A DNA stretch of 64,000 nt from Erythrobacter sp. (GCA_027311945.1 DAICXZ010000018.1:1-64000), one strand, 5' to 3'; shown: positions 48,580 through 57,660, counted from the stretch's first letter. Notes: generated from the sequence alone by a model not told the origin. Made by a program: numbers and translations.

Positions 48580-48809
48580 CCGAACAGCCCCAACCCGATC
48601 CAGCACCCGATCCAGCTCAGGGCCGCTGGATCATGCTGCAACTGATGCGCCTTGGCGGCGTGCTGCTCGCTGTGGGCGGGCTGGTGATTATCGGTGGCGC
48701 AATCGCCGGGCCGCCCGCGCTCGGCTATGGGTTGCTGCTATTAGGCCTGTTCGAATTCTTCGTGATGCCGGTAATGCTGGCCAAGCGCTGGAAGACGCCC
48801 AAGGAATGA
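48576..48809 (+). CDS. Small two-helix membrane protein of unknown function
   Basis: This 77-residue protein has a Pro/Gln/Asp-rich cytoplasmic-looking start and two predicted membrane helices ('LGGVLLAVGGLVIIGGAIAG' and 'YGLLLLGLFEFFVMPVML'), ending in a basic 'KRWKTPKE'. I do not recognise a function. Its place between the HAD gene and atp12, with ATGA overlaps at both ends, shows it is a real coupled gene. Confidence 0.8.
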   Translation: MTEQPQPDPAPDPAQGRWIMLQLMRLGGVLLAVGGLVIIGGAIAGPPALGYGLLLLGLFEFFVMPVMLAKRWKTPKE

Positions 48810-49501
48810 AGCGGTTTTACAAGGATGCAAGCGCCGTCCGCACCGCTGGCGGCTGGCAGGTGCAGCTCGACGGACGCGGGATCAAAACACAGGGCGGCGG
48901 TCAGCAGATCGTGCCGACCGAGGCCGCGGCCCAGCTGCTTGCCGGCGAATGGGCCGCGCAAGGCGAGAAGATCGACCCCAGGAGCTTCATCTATCGCGAT
49001 CTTGCCGATCTCGCGCTCGACACCATTGCAAGCGACCGCGAGGCGACCATCACCAAGCTGCTCGCCTACGCCGAGACCGACACGCTGTGCTATCGCGGCG
49101 AACCGGGCGAGCCGCTGTTCGAACGGCAGGAGGCGCTGTGGGAGCCGCTGGTGACAGCCTGCGAGGAACGCCTCGCGGTGCGTTTCGAGCGGATCAGCGG
49201 GATCATGCACCGCCCGCAGCCGGAAGCCACCATGGCCACGCTGCGCACCCGGCTGGCGCGCGAAAGCGACTTCACGCTAGCCGCGCTCCTCACGCTGGGC
49301 TCGCTCGCTGCGTCGCTGATCACGGCGCTGGCGGTGCTGGAAGAACTGTCCGAGGCCGAGCGGCTGTTTACCGCCGCCAATGCCGAGGAAGACTGGCAGG
49401 CCGAGCTATGGGGCAGCGATTGGGAAGCCGAGAAAGTGCGCGCCCTGCGGCTGGAGGCTTTTTTGCGCGCGACCGAGTTTGCCGGGGCTGTGCGCGCCTA
49501 A
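48806..49501 (+). CDS. ATP12-family F1-ATPase assembly chaperone
   Basis: ATP12 binds the alpha subunit of F1-ATPase and helps assembly; it is found in mitochondria and alphaproteobacteria. The 231 residues show 'MKRFYKDASAVRTAGGWQV', 'VPTEAAAQLLAGEWAAQGEK', 'YRDLADLALDTIASDREAT' and 'YAETDTLCYRGEPGEPLF', which are hallmark segments. It is complete. It is last of the five-gene unit starting at crcB; the region after it holds palindromic elements. Confidence 0.92.
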   Translation: MKRFYKDASAVRTAGGWQVQLDGRGIKTQGGGQQIVPTEAAAQLLAGEWAAQGEKIDPRSFIYRDLADLALDTIASDREATITKLLAYAETDTLCYRGEPGEPLFERQEALWEPLVTACEERLAVRFERISGIMHRPQPEATMATLRTRLARESDFTLAALLTLGSLAASLITALAVLEELSEAERLFTAANAEEDWQAELWGSDWEAEKVRALRLEAFLRATEFAGAVRA

Positions 49502-49535
49502 CAAACACCCGCTCACCCTGAGCCACTACCAACGC

Positions 49536-49631
49536 CCGCTCATCCTGAGCTTGTCGAAGGATCGTCTTTCCTTCAGGCCTCACGCACACCCGCAAGAAAG
49601 ACAGCCCTTCGACAAGCTCAGGGCGAGCGGA
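49536..49631. repeat. Palindromic element A, copy 2 (after atp12)
   Basis: The left arm CTCATCCTGAGCTTGTCGAAGG and right arm CCCTTCGACAAGCTCAGGG are joined by about 45 bases with pairing inner flanks ('CGTCTTTCC' and 'AGAAAGACAG'). A partial left-arm-like 'GCTCACCCTGAGCC' (49511-49524) precedes it. It lies in the 230-base convergent space between atp12 and the Mla operon. Confidence 0.85.
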
Positions 49632-49731
49632 GTTTGGGATTGGCCAGATGGCTCAGAGCAAGCGTTCGTGGGGACAGGCTCAAAGCGGGCGGGTACGAGG
49701 TTAGCTAAGTCGCTCACCCCACGCTAAAACC

Positions 49732-50370
49732 TTAGCCCACCCACTCCGCAACATCAGCTGCCACCGCATTGGCCGCCTCGTTAAGCGCGCGGCCCACATC
49801 GAGCGCCTCGGGCCGCACACCGCTCACGCGATGCTCGAACCGCTGAGTACGCAGCGCGCCGCTGGCGTCCATCAGCATCGCATCGAACACCACCACAGCC
49901 GAGCTGCTCGGCGCGTCATAGCCCATTTCGACCAGTTCACCGGTCAGCTGAACGGGCGCGGCATAGATAATGTCGCCGCCATCGACCACGAAGCGCTTGC
50001 CGCCCGACCGGATGGTTTCGGCCAGCACGGTGCGAAACAGCTTGGCGGGTTTTTCCACCCAGAAGGCGTTCTGCAGGTAAGCGAGCGAGCTGTCGGTCGT
50101 GCTGACCGGCACCCGGATGACATTGAGGCGCTGCGAGGTGGTCGGCTCCATCACTGCCAGCGCCGCGCCGATGCTGCCTTCACGGTCCGAACCTGCCTCG
50201 ATCCGGCTTTGCGGGGTCAGCGTCAGCAGTTGTTCGGGCGGGTCTTCGCCGAAGCTGATGCAGCCGCTCAGCAGCGCGGCCCCCGCTACGGCTGCCAACA
50301 GTGCTGAAAGCCGCCGGGGCAGCGCAAGACTGTGGCTCATCACCCGATAAGGCATCGCAAGGTCTCTCAT
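49732..50370 (-). CDS. Mla-type ABC transport auxiliary lipoprotein (PqiC/ABC_trans_aux)
   Basis: This protein of about 212 residues with a lipobox 'LLSGC' near residue 37 fits the ABC_trans_aux family, which pairs with MlaD/PqiB-type proteins at the outer membrane. It has 'YLQNAFWVEKPAKLFRTVLAE' and 'LTGELVEMGYDAPSSSAVVVF' in the expected positions. The first start at 50370 overlaps the MlaD-like stop by four bases; ATG at 50355 or 50340 would give a more usual signal length. It is the last gene of the operon. Confidence 0.82.
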   Translation of the reverse strand: MRDLAMPYRVMSHSLALPRRLSALLAAVAGAALLSGCISFGEDPPEQLLTLTPQSRIEAGSDREGSIGAALAVMEPTTSQRLNVIRVPVSTTDSSLAYLQNAFWVEKPAKLFRTVLAETIRSGGKRFVVDGGDIIYAAPVQLTGELVEMGYDAPSSSAVVVFDAMLMDASGALRTQRFEHRVSGVRPEALDVGRALNEAANAVAADVAEWVG

Positions 50371-51314
50371 GGTTCGTAATCCGGCAACTTGGTTCCACCC
50401 ACCAGCGCGCCCGCGCCGTTGTTTTCGAGCCGATCGGTCAGGTTGCGCAGGCTCTCGCTCGTGCGGCGGATATCCTGCAAGGTGGCGTTGGCCGCCGGCA
50501 GGGTGTTGCTCTGCAACTGATTGGTCACCGGCTCGACATTGGCGAGCGTGGTCTGCAGCTGGTCCGCCGCGCCCTTCGCGCTGCGCAAGGTGGCGCGCAG
50601 TTCAGCCGCCAGCGCCTCGCCCTCTTCGCCCATCATGCTGTTCGCGGTGTTGAGGGTGCTTTCAAAGGCGGCGAGCGTGCGGGTCGACTGCGCCAGCGTG
50701 CCCTGAAGCTCGCGCATGGCGACCTGCACTTCAGGCGCGGTCTCGGCGAAATCGGCGCTGATCTGGTTGGTGTTTTTCAGGATGCCCGCAATCGATTCCT
50801 GGTTGTCGTCATCGAGCACGCGGCTGAGGCGATCGGTCAGCGTGGCCAGCCGTTCGAGCAGCAGCGGCGCGCTGGTGAGGATTTCGCCAAGCGCACCGGG
50901 CGCGGGCGGAATCACCGGCACGCCTTCGGGGCAATCGGTCGTCTCGCAGGAGATCGGCGGCTGGTTCGAGCGACCACCATCGAGGCTGATGTTCGAAACG
51001 CCGGTGAAGCTGGCCGAAACGGTGGCCGTGGTGCCGACGAGAATGGGCGTCTGCCCCTGCACGTTGATGCGGACCTTCACGAACTCCGGGTCCTTGTCCC
51101 AGATCGAGATGTCCGCCACCTGCCCCACGGGCACGCCCGAATAGGTGACAGTCGATCCCTTCGCCACGCCGCCGACCGACTGTCCGAAGAAGATGTCGTA
51201 TTCCTTCTGATCAGCCTGATCGAGCCGGGCGAGCCAGACGAAGAAGATCGCCGCCGCTGCCAGTAACAACAGCGTGACGATTCCGACCCAGACGTGATTG
51301 GCTCTTGTTTCCAT
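50367..51314 (-). CDS. mlaD: MlaD-like MCE-domain protein
   Basis: MCE proteins form hexameric rings that shuttle lipids across the periplasm. The 315-residue product has one N-terminal membrane helix ('VWVGIVTLLLLAAAAIFFVW'), then a single MCE domain ('YSGVPVGQVADISIWDKDPE', to 'SNISLDGG', about 40-120). A long helical C-terminal part (about 140-300) is full of Ala/Gln/Thr heptad-like stretches. It sits between the ATPase (nine bases) and the lipoprotein (four-base overlap). Confidence 0.9.
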   Translation of the reverse strand: METRANHVWVGIVTLLLLAAAAIFFVWLARLDQADQKEYDIFFGQSVGGVAKGSTVTYSGVPVGQVADISIWDKDPEFVKVRINVQGQTPILVGTTATVSASFTGVSNISLDGGRSNQPPISCETTDCPEGVPVIPPAPGALGEILTSAPLLLERLATLTDRLSRVLDDDNQESIAGILKNTNQISADFAETAPEVQVAMRELQGTLAQSTRTLAAFESTLNTANSMMGEEGEALAAELRATLRSAKGAADQLQTTLANVEPVTNQLQSNTLPAANATLQDIRRTSESLRNLTDRLENNGAGALVGGTKLPDYEP

Positions 51315-51323
51315 TGCCCGCCC

Positions 51324-52229
51324 CTATGAACCCTGCGGGTCCGTGTTGTCCAAATGTTTCCCCGCGCCTGCGGTTCCCCTTGCCTGCGCCGCCTCTTTGG
51401 TGCTCTGCGCGGCGCGGGCGCGCGGGCCCTTGAAGTACTCCTCGATCCACGGGTGCCCGCTTTCGAGCAACTCCGGGATCGTGCCCACGGCCACCACCTT
51501 GTGATCGGCCAGCACCGCCACCCGGTCGCAGATGGCGTAAAGCGTATCGAGATCGTGGGTGATGAGGAACACCGTCAGCCCCAGCCGATTGGTCAACTCG
51601 CGCGTGAGATCGTCGAACTTGGCCGCGCCGATCGGGTCGAGCCCGGCGGTCGGCTCGTCGAGGAACAGCAATTCCGGGTCAATCGCCAGGGCACGCGCAA
51701 GCCCGGCGCGCTTGCGCATCCCGCCCGACAGCTCCGAGGGATATTTGCTGGTCGCGGTCTCGGGCAGGCCGGTGAACACGACCTTGTAACGCGCGATCTC
51801 GTCGAGCAACTCCTGGCTCAGCTCGGGATAGAACTGCTTGAGCGGCACCTGCACGTTTTCGGCCACGGTGAGCGTGGAGAACAGCGCCCCGCCCTGGAAC
51901 AGCACGCCCCAGCGGTTGCGCACGCCGATCACCTCGTCCGGCTCGGCACTGGTGATATCGTTGCCGAACACCTCGATCGTGCCTGCGGACGGGATCTGGA
52001 GGCCGATGATCGAACGCATCAGCACGCTCTTGCCGGTGCCCGAGCCGCCGACCACGCCGAGAATCTCGCCGCGCCGCACGTCGAGGTCGAGGTCATCGTG
52101 GACGACCTGATCGCCGAAGGCATTGCGCAGCCCCCGGATGCGGATCGGGTACTCGCCCTCGAACCTTTCGGTTTCGGGCAGGTCTTCCGCTTCGGCGGGA
52201 GCCGGGGTGGCGGTTTCCTCTTCGCTCAT
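51324..52229 (-). CDS. mlaF: MlaF-like ABC transporter ATPase
   Basis: This is the nucleotide-binding subunit for phospholipid transport. The 301 residues contain Walker A 'GGSGTGKS' (61-68), the signature 'LSGGMRKRAGLARALA', Walker B 'LLFLDEPTAGLD' and a switch 'LTVFLITHDLDTLYAICDR'. An acidic N-terminal 27 residues and a 40-residue Gln/Ala-rich C-terminus flank the domain. Its ATG overlaps the MlaE stop (four bases). The frame continues upstream within mlaE, but that part is not coding. Confidence 0.93.
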   Translation of the reverse strand: MSEEETATPAPAEAEDLPETERFEGEYPIRIRGLRNAFGDQVVHDDLDLDVRRGEILGVVGGSGTGKSVLMRSIIGLQIPSAGTIEVFGNDITSAEPDEVIGVRNRWGVLFQGGALFSTLTVAENVQVPLKQFYPELSQELLDEIARYKVVFTGLPETATSKYPSELSGGMRKRAGLARALAIDPELLFLDEPTAGLDPIGAAKFDDLTRELTNRLGLTVFLITHDLDTLYAICDRVAVLADHKVVAVGTIPELLESGHPWIEEYFKGPRARAAQSTKEAAQARGTAGAGKHLDNTDPQGS

Positions 52230-53335
52230 CCCCAGCCGATCTCGGTGAAGAACACCGCAAAAAACGCATCGAGCACGATCACCATGAAGATCGCCTGCAC
52301 CACGGCCTGGGTGGTGCGCAGGCCCACTTCCTCGGCATTGCCTTTCACCAGCATGCCCTGATGGCAGCCCGATACCGCCACGATCAGCCCGAACACCGGA
52401 GCCTTGATCATACCGACATAGAAATCGTGCAGCGGCACCACTTCCTGAATGCGGGCGAGGAAAGTGAGGAACGGAATGTCGAGCATGACATCGCCGATCA
52501 CCGCGCCGCCGATAATCGCCACCACGCTGGCAAAGAAGCCCAGCAGCGGCATCATCAGCACGGCGGCAAGGATGCGCGGCAGCACCAGCGCCTCGACCGG
52601 GGAGACGCCGATGGTGCGCATCGCGTCGACTTCCTCGGTCAGCTTCATCGTGCCGATCTGCGCGGCAAAGGCGCTGCCCGAACGGCCCGCGACCATGATC
52701 GCGGTCATCAGCACGCCCAGTTCGCGCATGGTGATGCGGCCCACCAGGTTCACTGTCAGCGTTTCCGCGCCAAACTGCTGCAACTGCACGGCGCCCTGCT
52801 GCGCGATAACGATGCCGATCAGGAAGCTCATCAGGCCGATGATCGGCAGGCTGGATACGCCCACCAGCTCCATCTGCCGCACCAGCGCTTTCACGCGGAA
52901 GCGGCGCGGGTGGCGGATCGATCCCACGAATGCGGCAATCACCGCGCCCAGGAAACCGAGCACGGCAAAGACGCCCTGGAACCACTGAACGACCTTTTCG
53001 CCGGTGAATTCGGGCACACGGGTGAAGACCGGCAGCCGCGGCGGCTTCACATCGGCGGTGGACTGCGCCTCGCGCACCGCTTCCATCAGCACGTGTGCCT
53101 GCTCGCTGGCGCCGACAACCGAGGCGTTATGCGCGTCGACAAAGCGCTGCACCACCCACGCGCCGACCGTATCGACTTCGGTCACCTCGCTGAGGTCCAC
53201 GGTTTGCACCGGATCATCTATGGCGCGCAACTGCGGGTCGAGCTTGCCGATCGAGGACACGCGCAGCGGCCCGCTGATCGCGACGGTCAGGCGCCCCCCG
53301 GCCTCCTCAATCGTAAACTCCGCCCACTCACGCAT
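52226..53335 (-). CDS. mlaE: MlaE-like permease with N-terminal STAS domain
   Basis: This is the permease subunit. The about 369 residues join a STAS-like domain (about 1-95, '[20 protein letters not shown]') to an MlaE domain with five membrane helices ('[20 protein letters not shown]', '[20 protein letters not shown]', '[20 protein letters not shown]'). The STAS domain is often a separate MlaB, so the fusion replaces it. ATG at 53335 is used; GTG at 53341 is possible. It is the first gene of the four-gene operon and divergent from valS. Confidence 0.9.
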   Translation of the reverse strand: MREWAEFTIEEAGGRLTVAISGPLRVSSIGKLDPQLRAIDDPVQTVDLSEVTEVDTVGAWVVQRFVDAHNASVVGASEQAHVLMEAVREAQSTADVKPPRLPVFTRVPEFTGEKVVQWFQGVFAVLGFLGAVIAAFVGSIRHPRRFRVKALVRQMELVGVSSLPIIGLMSFLIGIVIAQQGAVQLQQFGAETLTVNLVGRITMRELGVLMTAIMVAGRSGSAFAAQIGTMKLTEEVDAMRTIGVSPVEALVLPRILAAVLMMPLLGFFASVVAIIGGAVIGDVMLDIPFLTFLARIQEVVPLHDFYVGMIKAPVFGLIVAVSGCHQGMLVKGNAEEVGLRTTQAVVQAIFMVIVLDAFFAVFFTEIGWG

Positions 53336-53429
53336 GGCCACGCTATGCGGCGAAATGCGCGCGCTTACAAGCGCCCCGCGGCGTCATCCCCATTGCCCTT
53401 GCGAAAAGGCGCTGGCAAAGGCTGCCCCC

Positions 53430-56400
53430 ATGACCGAGGAACTGTCCAAGACTTTCGACCCCGCCGCCATCGAGGCGAAATGGTATGCGCACTGGGAAGA
53501 AACCGGCGCCTTCCGGCCCGAGCGCCCGGATGCCGAGCCCTTCACGATCGTCAATCCTCCGCCCAACGTCACGGGCTCTTTGCATATCGGTCATGCGCTG
53601 GACAACACGCTGCAGGACATTGTGATCCGCTACGAGCGCATGAAAGGCAAGGATGCGCTATGGGTGGTGGGCACCGACCATGCCGGGATCGCCACGCAGA
53701 TGGTGGTGGAACGGCAGATGGAAGCCGCGCAGGACAAGCGCACCAACTACACGCGCGAACAGTTCATCGAGAAGGTGTGGGAGTGGAAGCACGAGAGCGG
53801 TGGCACGATCACCCGCCAGCTGCGCCGCCTCGGCTGCTCGATGGACTGGAGCCGCGAACAGTTCACCATGGACGAGCACTTCACCAAGGCGGTGCTCAAG
53901 GTGTTCGTGGACCTTTATAACAAGGGCCTGATCTACCGCGACAAGCGGCTGGTGAACTGGGACCCCAAGCTGAAGACCGCGATCTCCGACCTCGAAGTCG
54001 AGACGCAGAACGTTCAGGGCGGGTTCTGGCACTTCAAGTACCCGCTGGCGGACGGCGTGACCTTGGACGATGGCCGCGACTATATCGAGGTCGCCACCAC
54101 CCGGCCCGAAACGATGCTGGCCGATATGGCCGTGGCGGTGAACCCCGAAGACGCACGCTACAAATCGGTAGTGGGCAAGCATGTGGTGCTCCCGATCACC
54201 GGACGGCGCATTCCCATCGTGGTCGATGAGCATGCCGATCCCGAGCTGGGCTCAGGTGCGGTGAAGATCACGCCAGGGCACGATTTCAACGACTTCGAAG
54301 TGGGCAAGCGCGCGGGGATCAAGGCCGCCGAGATGCTCAACATGCTCGATCAGGATGCGAACGTGTGCCAGACCTCGGACGGTCTCGTGCCTGCGGAGTA
54401 CATCGGCCTGCACCGCTTCAAGCGTGATGGCGAGGATGGCGCGCGCGAGAAGGTCGTGGCGGCGCTGAAGGCCGAGGGACTGCTGATCCCGCATGTGGCC
54501 AAGACCAAGAAGGGCGAAGAGGTCGAACACGACGCTGAGCCGCGCGTGATTGCCACCCCGTTTGGCGACCGTGGCGGCGTGGTGATCGAGCCGTGGCTGA
54601 CCGACCAGTGGTATGTCGATGCCGAGAAGCTGGCTGCCAAGCCGATTGCGGCGGTGAAGAACGGCGATGTCGAGATCGTGCCCAAGAGCTGGGAGAAGAC
54701 CTTCTTCAACTGGATGGAGAATATCCAGCCTTGGTGCGTCTCGCGGCAATTGTGGTGGGGGCACCGGATTCCGGCTTGGTATGGGCCACGCCTTGAGGAC
54801 GACACTCTAAAAATGTCCGTCGACAAAGGCCAACCTGGACGTAATCCTGCACCATTTTCATCTGCTGGCAGAAAGGTTTTCGTCGCGGAGACTGAAGCGG
54901 AGGCATTGCAACAAGCGCGCGAATACTACGGCGATGACGAAATCGACATCGAGATCGGCGAGGTCGCAGGAATCAGGCAGAAGACGACGAGTGACGGATT
55001 GCCGAATTTTTTCGCAATCTCGCTCGCTCGCGACCCAGACGTCCTCGACACATGGTTCTCCTCCGCGCTGTGGCCCTTCGCCACGCTCGGCTGGCCCGAT
55101 ACAGACCCCACCTCCGCTCATCCTGAGCTTGTCGAAGGATCGCCCTTCACTTCCGAAGAAAAGAACAGTGCTTCGACAAGCTCAGCACGAACGGATGTTG
55201 GGGGTGAAAGCTCAGCACGAACGGACTTAGGGGAGGAAAGCTCAGCACGAACGGGTGGCGGGAGCCTGTTCGAAAAGCACTACCCCAACAACCTGCTCGT
55301 CTCGGGTTTTGACATCCTGTTCTTCTGGGATGCCCGCATGATGATGATGGGCCAGCAGATGACCGGGCAGAACCCCTGGCCGCGCCTTTACCTGCACGGG
55401 CTGGTGCGCGCCGCCGATGGCTCGAAGATGAGTAAGTCGAAGGGCAACGTGGTCGATCCGCTGATCCTGATCGACAAGTATGGCGCCGATGCGCTGCGCT
55501 TCTTCATGGCGGCGATGGAAAGCCAGGGCCGCGACATCAAGATGGATGAGAGCCGGGTCGAAGGCTATCGCAACTTCGCCACCAAGCTGTGGAACGCCAC
55601 CCGCTTCTGCCAGTCGAACGGCATCGGGGCTTCGGCCTCGGTCGCGGCGCCTGAAGCCAAGCTAGCGGCAAACCAGTGGATTATCGGCGAGGTCGCGCAA
55701 ACGGTCGAGGCGCTGGAAAAGGCCATGGCCGAGCTGCGCTTCGATGCCGCCGCCAACACCATCTACCAGTTCGCTTGGAGCCGCTTCTGCGACTGGTATC
55801 TCGAGCTGATCAAGCCGGTCTTCAATCCTCCCCGCTCCGGGGAGGGGGACCAGCCGCAGGCTGGTGGAGGGGCCGGTGAGACCGGGAACGAGGTGCCCCT
55901 CCACCGTCCTGCGGACGGTCCCCCTCCCCATTCTGGGGAGGATTGGTCGCCGCTCGCCGAAACGCGCGCGGTCGCCGGCTGGGCGCTCGACCAGATCCTC
56001 GTCATGCTGCACCCGTTCATGCCCTTCATCACCGAAGAGCTGTGGCACGCCCAAGGCGAACGCCCTTACGACCTGATCCTCGCAAAGTGGCCCGCACCTG
56101 AGGCTTCGGTGAGCAGGGAAGCGACCGACGCCATCGACTGGGTGATCGCGCTCACCACCGCCACCCGCGCGGCGAAGAACGAGCTGGGCATTGCGCCCGG
56201 CGCCAAGCTTGCCGCCTTCTGCCCCGCCCCGTCCGACCTTGCCAAGCGCGTGGTCGAGCGCAGCGCGGCGGCGATCGAGCGGTTGGCGCGGCTTACTCCG
56301 GTCGAGTTCGCCGAGGCTCCGGCAGGCGCGGCGATGCAAGTTGCGGCGATGGAAGACGTGTTCCTGATCCCGCTCGAAGGCGTGGTCGATCTCGATGCCG

Positions 56401-56588
56401 AACGCGCGCGGCTGACCAAGGCGCTCGAAGCCTCGCAGAAGGAGTTCAAGAGCCTCGACGGGCGCTTGTCGAACCCGGCCTTTGCCGAGAAGGCCAAGCC
56501 CGAAGCAGTCGACAAAGCCCGCGCCGATCATGCTCACCACGCGGGCGAGATCGAGCGGCTGACGGCGGCATTGGCGCGGTTGGGGTAA
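53430..56588 (+). CDS. valS: Valyl-tRNA synthetase with repeat-derived inserts
   Basis: ValRS charges tRNA-Val. About 1052 residues, some 100 longer than the E. coli enzyme. It shows the HIGH box (H52-I-G-H55 in '[13 protein letters not shown]'), the CP1 editing domain (about 185-330), '[20 protein letters not shown]', the KMSKS loop (666-670), the anticodon domain ('[14 protein letters not shown]') and a C-terminal coiled arm (about 985-1052). Three regions are odd. Residues about 456-535 have lower GC and different codon use. Residues about 562-612 encode a palindromic element plus three 10-residue tandem repeats. Residues about 799-839 encode a different palindrome. The frame is intact and synthetase motifs are unbroken, so it is presumably functional. 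Confidence 0.93.
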   Translation: MTEELSKTFDPAAIEAKWYAHWEETGAFRPERPDAEPFTIVNPPPNVTGSLHIGHALDNTLQDIVIRYERMKGKDALWVVGTDHAGIATQMVVERQMEAAQDKRTNYTREQFIEKVWEWKHESGGTITRQLRRLGCSMDWSREQFTMDEHFTKAVLKVFVDLYNKGLIYRDKRLVNWDPKLKTAISDLEVETQNVQGGFWHFKYPLADGVTLDDGRDYIEVATTRPETMLADMAVAVNPEDARYKSVVGKHVVLPITGRRIPIVVDEHADPELGSGAVKITPGHDFNDFEVGKRAGIKAAEMLNMLDQDANVCQTSDGLVPAEYIGLHRFKRDGEDGAREKVVAALKAEGLLIPHVAKTKKGEEVEHDAEPRVIATPFGDRGGVVIEPWLTDQWYVDAEKLAAKPIAAVKNGDVEIVPKSWEKTFFNWMENIQPWCVSRQLWWGHRIPAWYGPRLEDDTLKMSVDKGQPGRNPAPFSSAGRKVFVAETEAEALQQAREYYGDDEIDIEIGEVAGIRQKTTSDGLPNFFAISLARDPDVLDTWFSSALWPFATLGWPDTDPTSAHPELVEGSPFTSEEKNSASTSSARTDVGGESSARTDLGEESSARTGGGSLFEKHYPNNLLVSGFDILFFWDARMMMMGQQMTGQNPWPRLYLHGLVRAADGSKMSKSKGNVVDPLILIDKYGADALRFFMAAMESQGRDIKMDESRVEGYRNFATKLWNATRFCQSNGIGASASVAAPEAKLAANQWIIGEVAQTVEALEKAMAELRFDAAANTIYQFAWSRFCDWYLELIKPVFNPPRSGEGDQPQAGGGAGETGNEVPLHRPADGPPPHSGEDWSPLAETRAVAGWALDQILVMLHPFMPFITEELWHAQGERPYDLILAKWPAPEASVSREATDAIDWVIALTTATRAAKNELGIAPGAKLAAFCPAPSDLAKRVVERSAAAIERLARLTPVEFAEAPAGAAMQVAAMEDVFLIPLEGVVDLDAERARLTKALEASQKEFKSLDGRLSNPAFAEKAKPEAVDKARADHAHHAGEIERLTAALARLG
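55116..55265. repeat. Palindromic element A, copy 3, with three 30-bp tandem repeats, inside valS
   Basis: CTCATCCTGAGCTTGTCGAAGG (from 55117) and CTTCGACAAGCTCAG (55171-55185) form an element A copy with a shortened centre. It is followed by the unit 'AGCTCAGCACGAACGG' plus 14 bases, repeated at 55179, 55209 and 55239 with a 30-base period. It is translated in frame as S-A-H-P-E-L-V-E-G, then the decapeptide S-S-A-R-T-D/G repeats. Confidence 0.9.
55826..55946. repeat. Long inverted repeat (CCTCCCC type) inside valS
   Basis: Two arms of about 50 bases are imperfect reverse complements: the left runs from ATCCTCCCCGCTCCGGGGAG, the right ends with CCATTCTGGGGAGGAT. Each arm carries a small inner palindrome (CAGCCGCAGGCTG; CGTCCTGCGGACG). 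It is translated in frame as residues about 799-839 of ValRS, rich in Gly, Pro and charged residues. The arm sequence resembles a known dispersed alphaproteobacterial repeat type. Confidence 0.88.
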
Positions 56589-56923
56589 TGGCTTTAGCGC
56601 CTCAATAACAACATCCCCTCGCCCTGAGCCAAATACCAACCTCGCTCATCCTGAGCTTGTCGAAGGACTGTCCTTATCTTTGTGCGTGATGCCCGAAAGA
56701 AGAAAGACAGCCCTTCGACAAGCTCAGGGCGAGCGGGTGGTGTGGCGAGGCTCAGGAAAAACGGGTGTGGTGCCAGACATTTCCTACAGCCCACCGCCTG
56801 TGGCATGGAAAGCGCCATGACCCGCCCCTCCTCCTTTCGCGCTCCGGCTCAACAGCGCCCACACCCACGCAAAGAATTTCCCCTCAGGACAGTGTCACAC
56901 CTGTCACACCTTGGGGCTGAACC
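56589..56923. other. Intergenic region valS-queE with palindromes
   Basis: These 335 bases hold no credible gene. They contain a partial left-arm copy (CTCGCCCTGAGCC, from 56618), element A copy 4, then about 190 bases without recognisable coding sense. Just before queE lies a perfect tandem of TGTCACACC (56893-56901 and 56902-56910). Confidence 0.7.
56643..56736. repeat. Palindromic element A, copy 4 (valS-queE)
   Basis: CGCTCATCCTGAGCTTGTCGAAGGA at the left pairs with CCCTTCGACAAGCTCAGGGC at the right. The inner flanks ACTGTCCTTATCTTTG and AGAAGAAAGACAG also pair. This copy is the most complete of the four and can fold into one long stem. Confidence 0.88.
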
Positions 56924-57658
56924 ATGCCGCTAGTGCTCGCCACACAGGCCCCCGGAGAGCCCGAGATCTTCGCCTCCCTCCAGGGCGAAGGGCCCAGCAC
57001 CGGGACCCCGGTCGCCTTCGTGCGTCTGTCGCGCTGCAACCTCGCCTGTGTCTGGTGCGACACGCCTTACACCTGGCACTTCGAGGGCGACGATCGCCCC
57101 CATCGCGGCGGCGAGACCTACGACCGCGCGGCCAACCAGCTCACGCTCGACGAAGCAGACGTCGCCGCGCGGATCGCAGCGCTCGGGCAGAAGCGCCTCG
57201 TGATCACCGGCGGCGAACCGATGCTTCAGGGCGCACAGCTCGCGCGGATGCTCGAGCACCTGCCCGACATCGAGGTGGAGATCGAAACCAACGGCACGGC
57301 ACGGCCCCCGGCGCGTCTCGACTTCCGCATCGATCAGTTCAACGTCAGCCCCAAGCTCGCCCATTCGGGCAACCCGGCAAGCCTCGCGCTCAAGCCCGAG
57401 ATGCTCGACTTCTGGGCCAGCGAAAGCCGCGCCGTGCTCAAGTTCGTGATCGGCGCACCCGAGCATATTGCCGAAGTCAAAGATATCGTTCGTAAGCACA
57501 TGATTTCACCCAATAAGGTGTTTCTCATGCCCGAAGGAACCGATAGCGAAACCTTGCGCGAACGCGAAGAATGGCTGGTAGATGCCTGTCTTGCCCACGG
57601 TTTTCGCATGTCGGATCGGATGCACATTCACCTGTTTGGCGATACACGCGGAACTTGA
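56924..57658 (+). CDS. queE: 7-carboxy-7-deazaguanine synthase
   Basis: QueE is a radical-SAM enzyme that makes the 7-deazaguanine ring for queuosine. The 244 residues carry the three cluster cysteines C38-x3-C42-x2-C45 in 'SRCNLACVWCDTPYTW', the substrate segment 'ASLQGEGPSTGTPVAFVR' and the SAM motif 'LVITGGEPMLQG'. It is complete. No queC, queD or queF is adjacent, although these are often neighbours. It is followed two bases later by the MATE gene. Confidence 0.93.
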   Translation: MPLVLATQAPGEPEIFASLQGEGPSTGTPVAFVRLSRCNLACVWCDTPYTWHFEGDDRPHRGGETYDRAANQLTLDEADVAARIAALGQKRLVITGGEPMLQGAQLARMLEHLPDIEVEIETNGTARPPARLDFRIDQFNVSPKLAHSGNPASLALKPEMLDFWASESRAVLKFVIGAPEHIAEVKDIVRKHMISPNKVFLMPEGTDSETLREREEWLVDACLAHGFRMSDRMHIHLFGDTRGT

Positions 57659-57660
57659 CT

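Noticed and set aside
52230-52985. Upstream extension of the MlaF ATPase frame
   Set aside because: The extension overlaps mlaE and lacks ABC-domain sense; the ATG overlapping the mlaE stop is the natural start.
52361-53920. Long plus-strand frame opposite mlaE and running into valS
   Set aside because: His/Arg-rich antisense reading of the permease; valS in another frame explains the rest.
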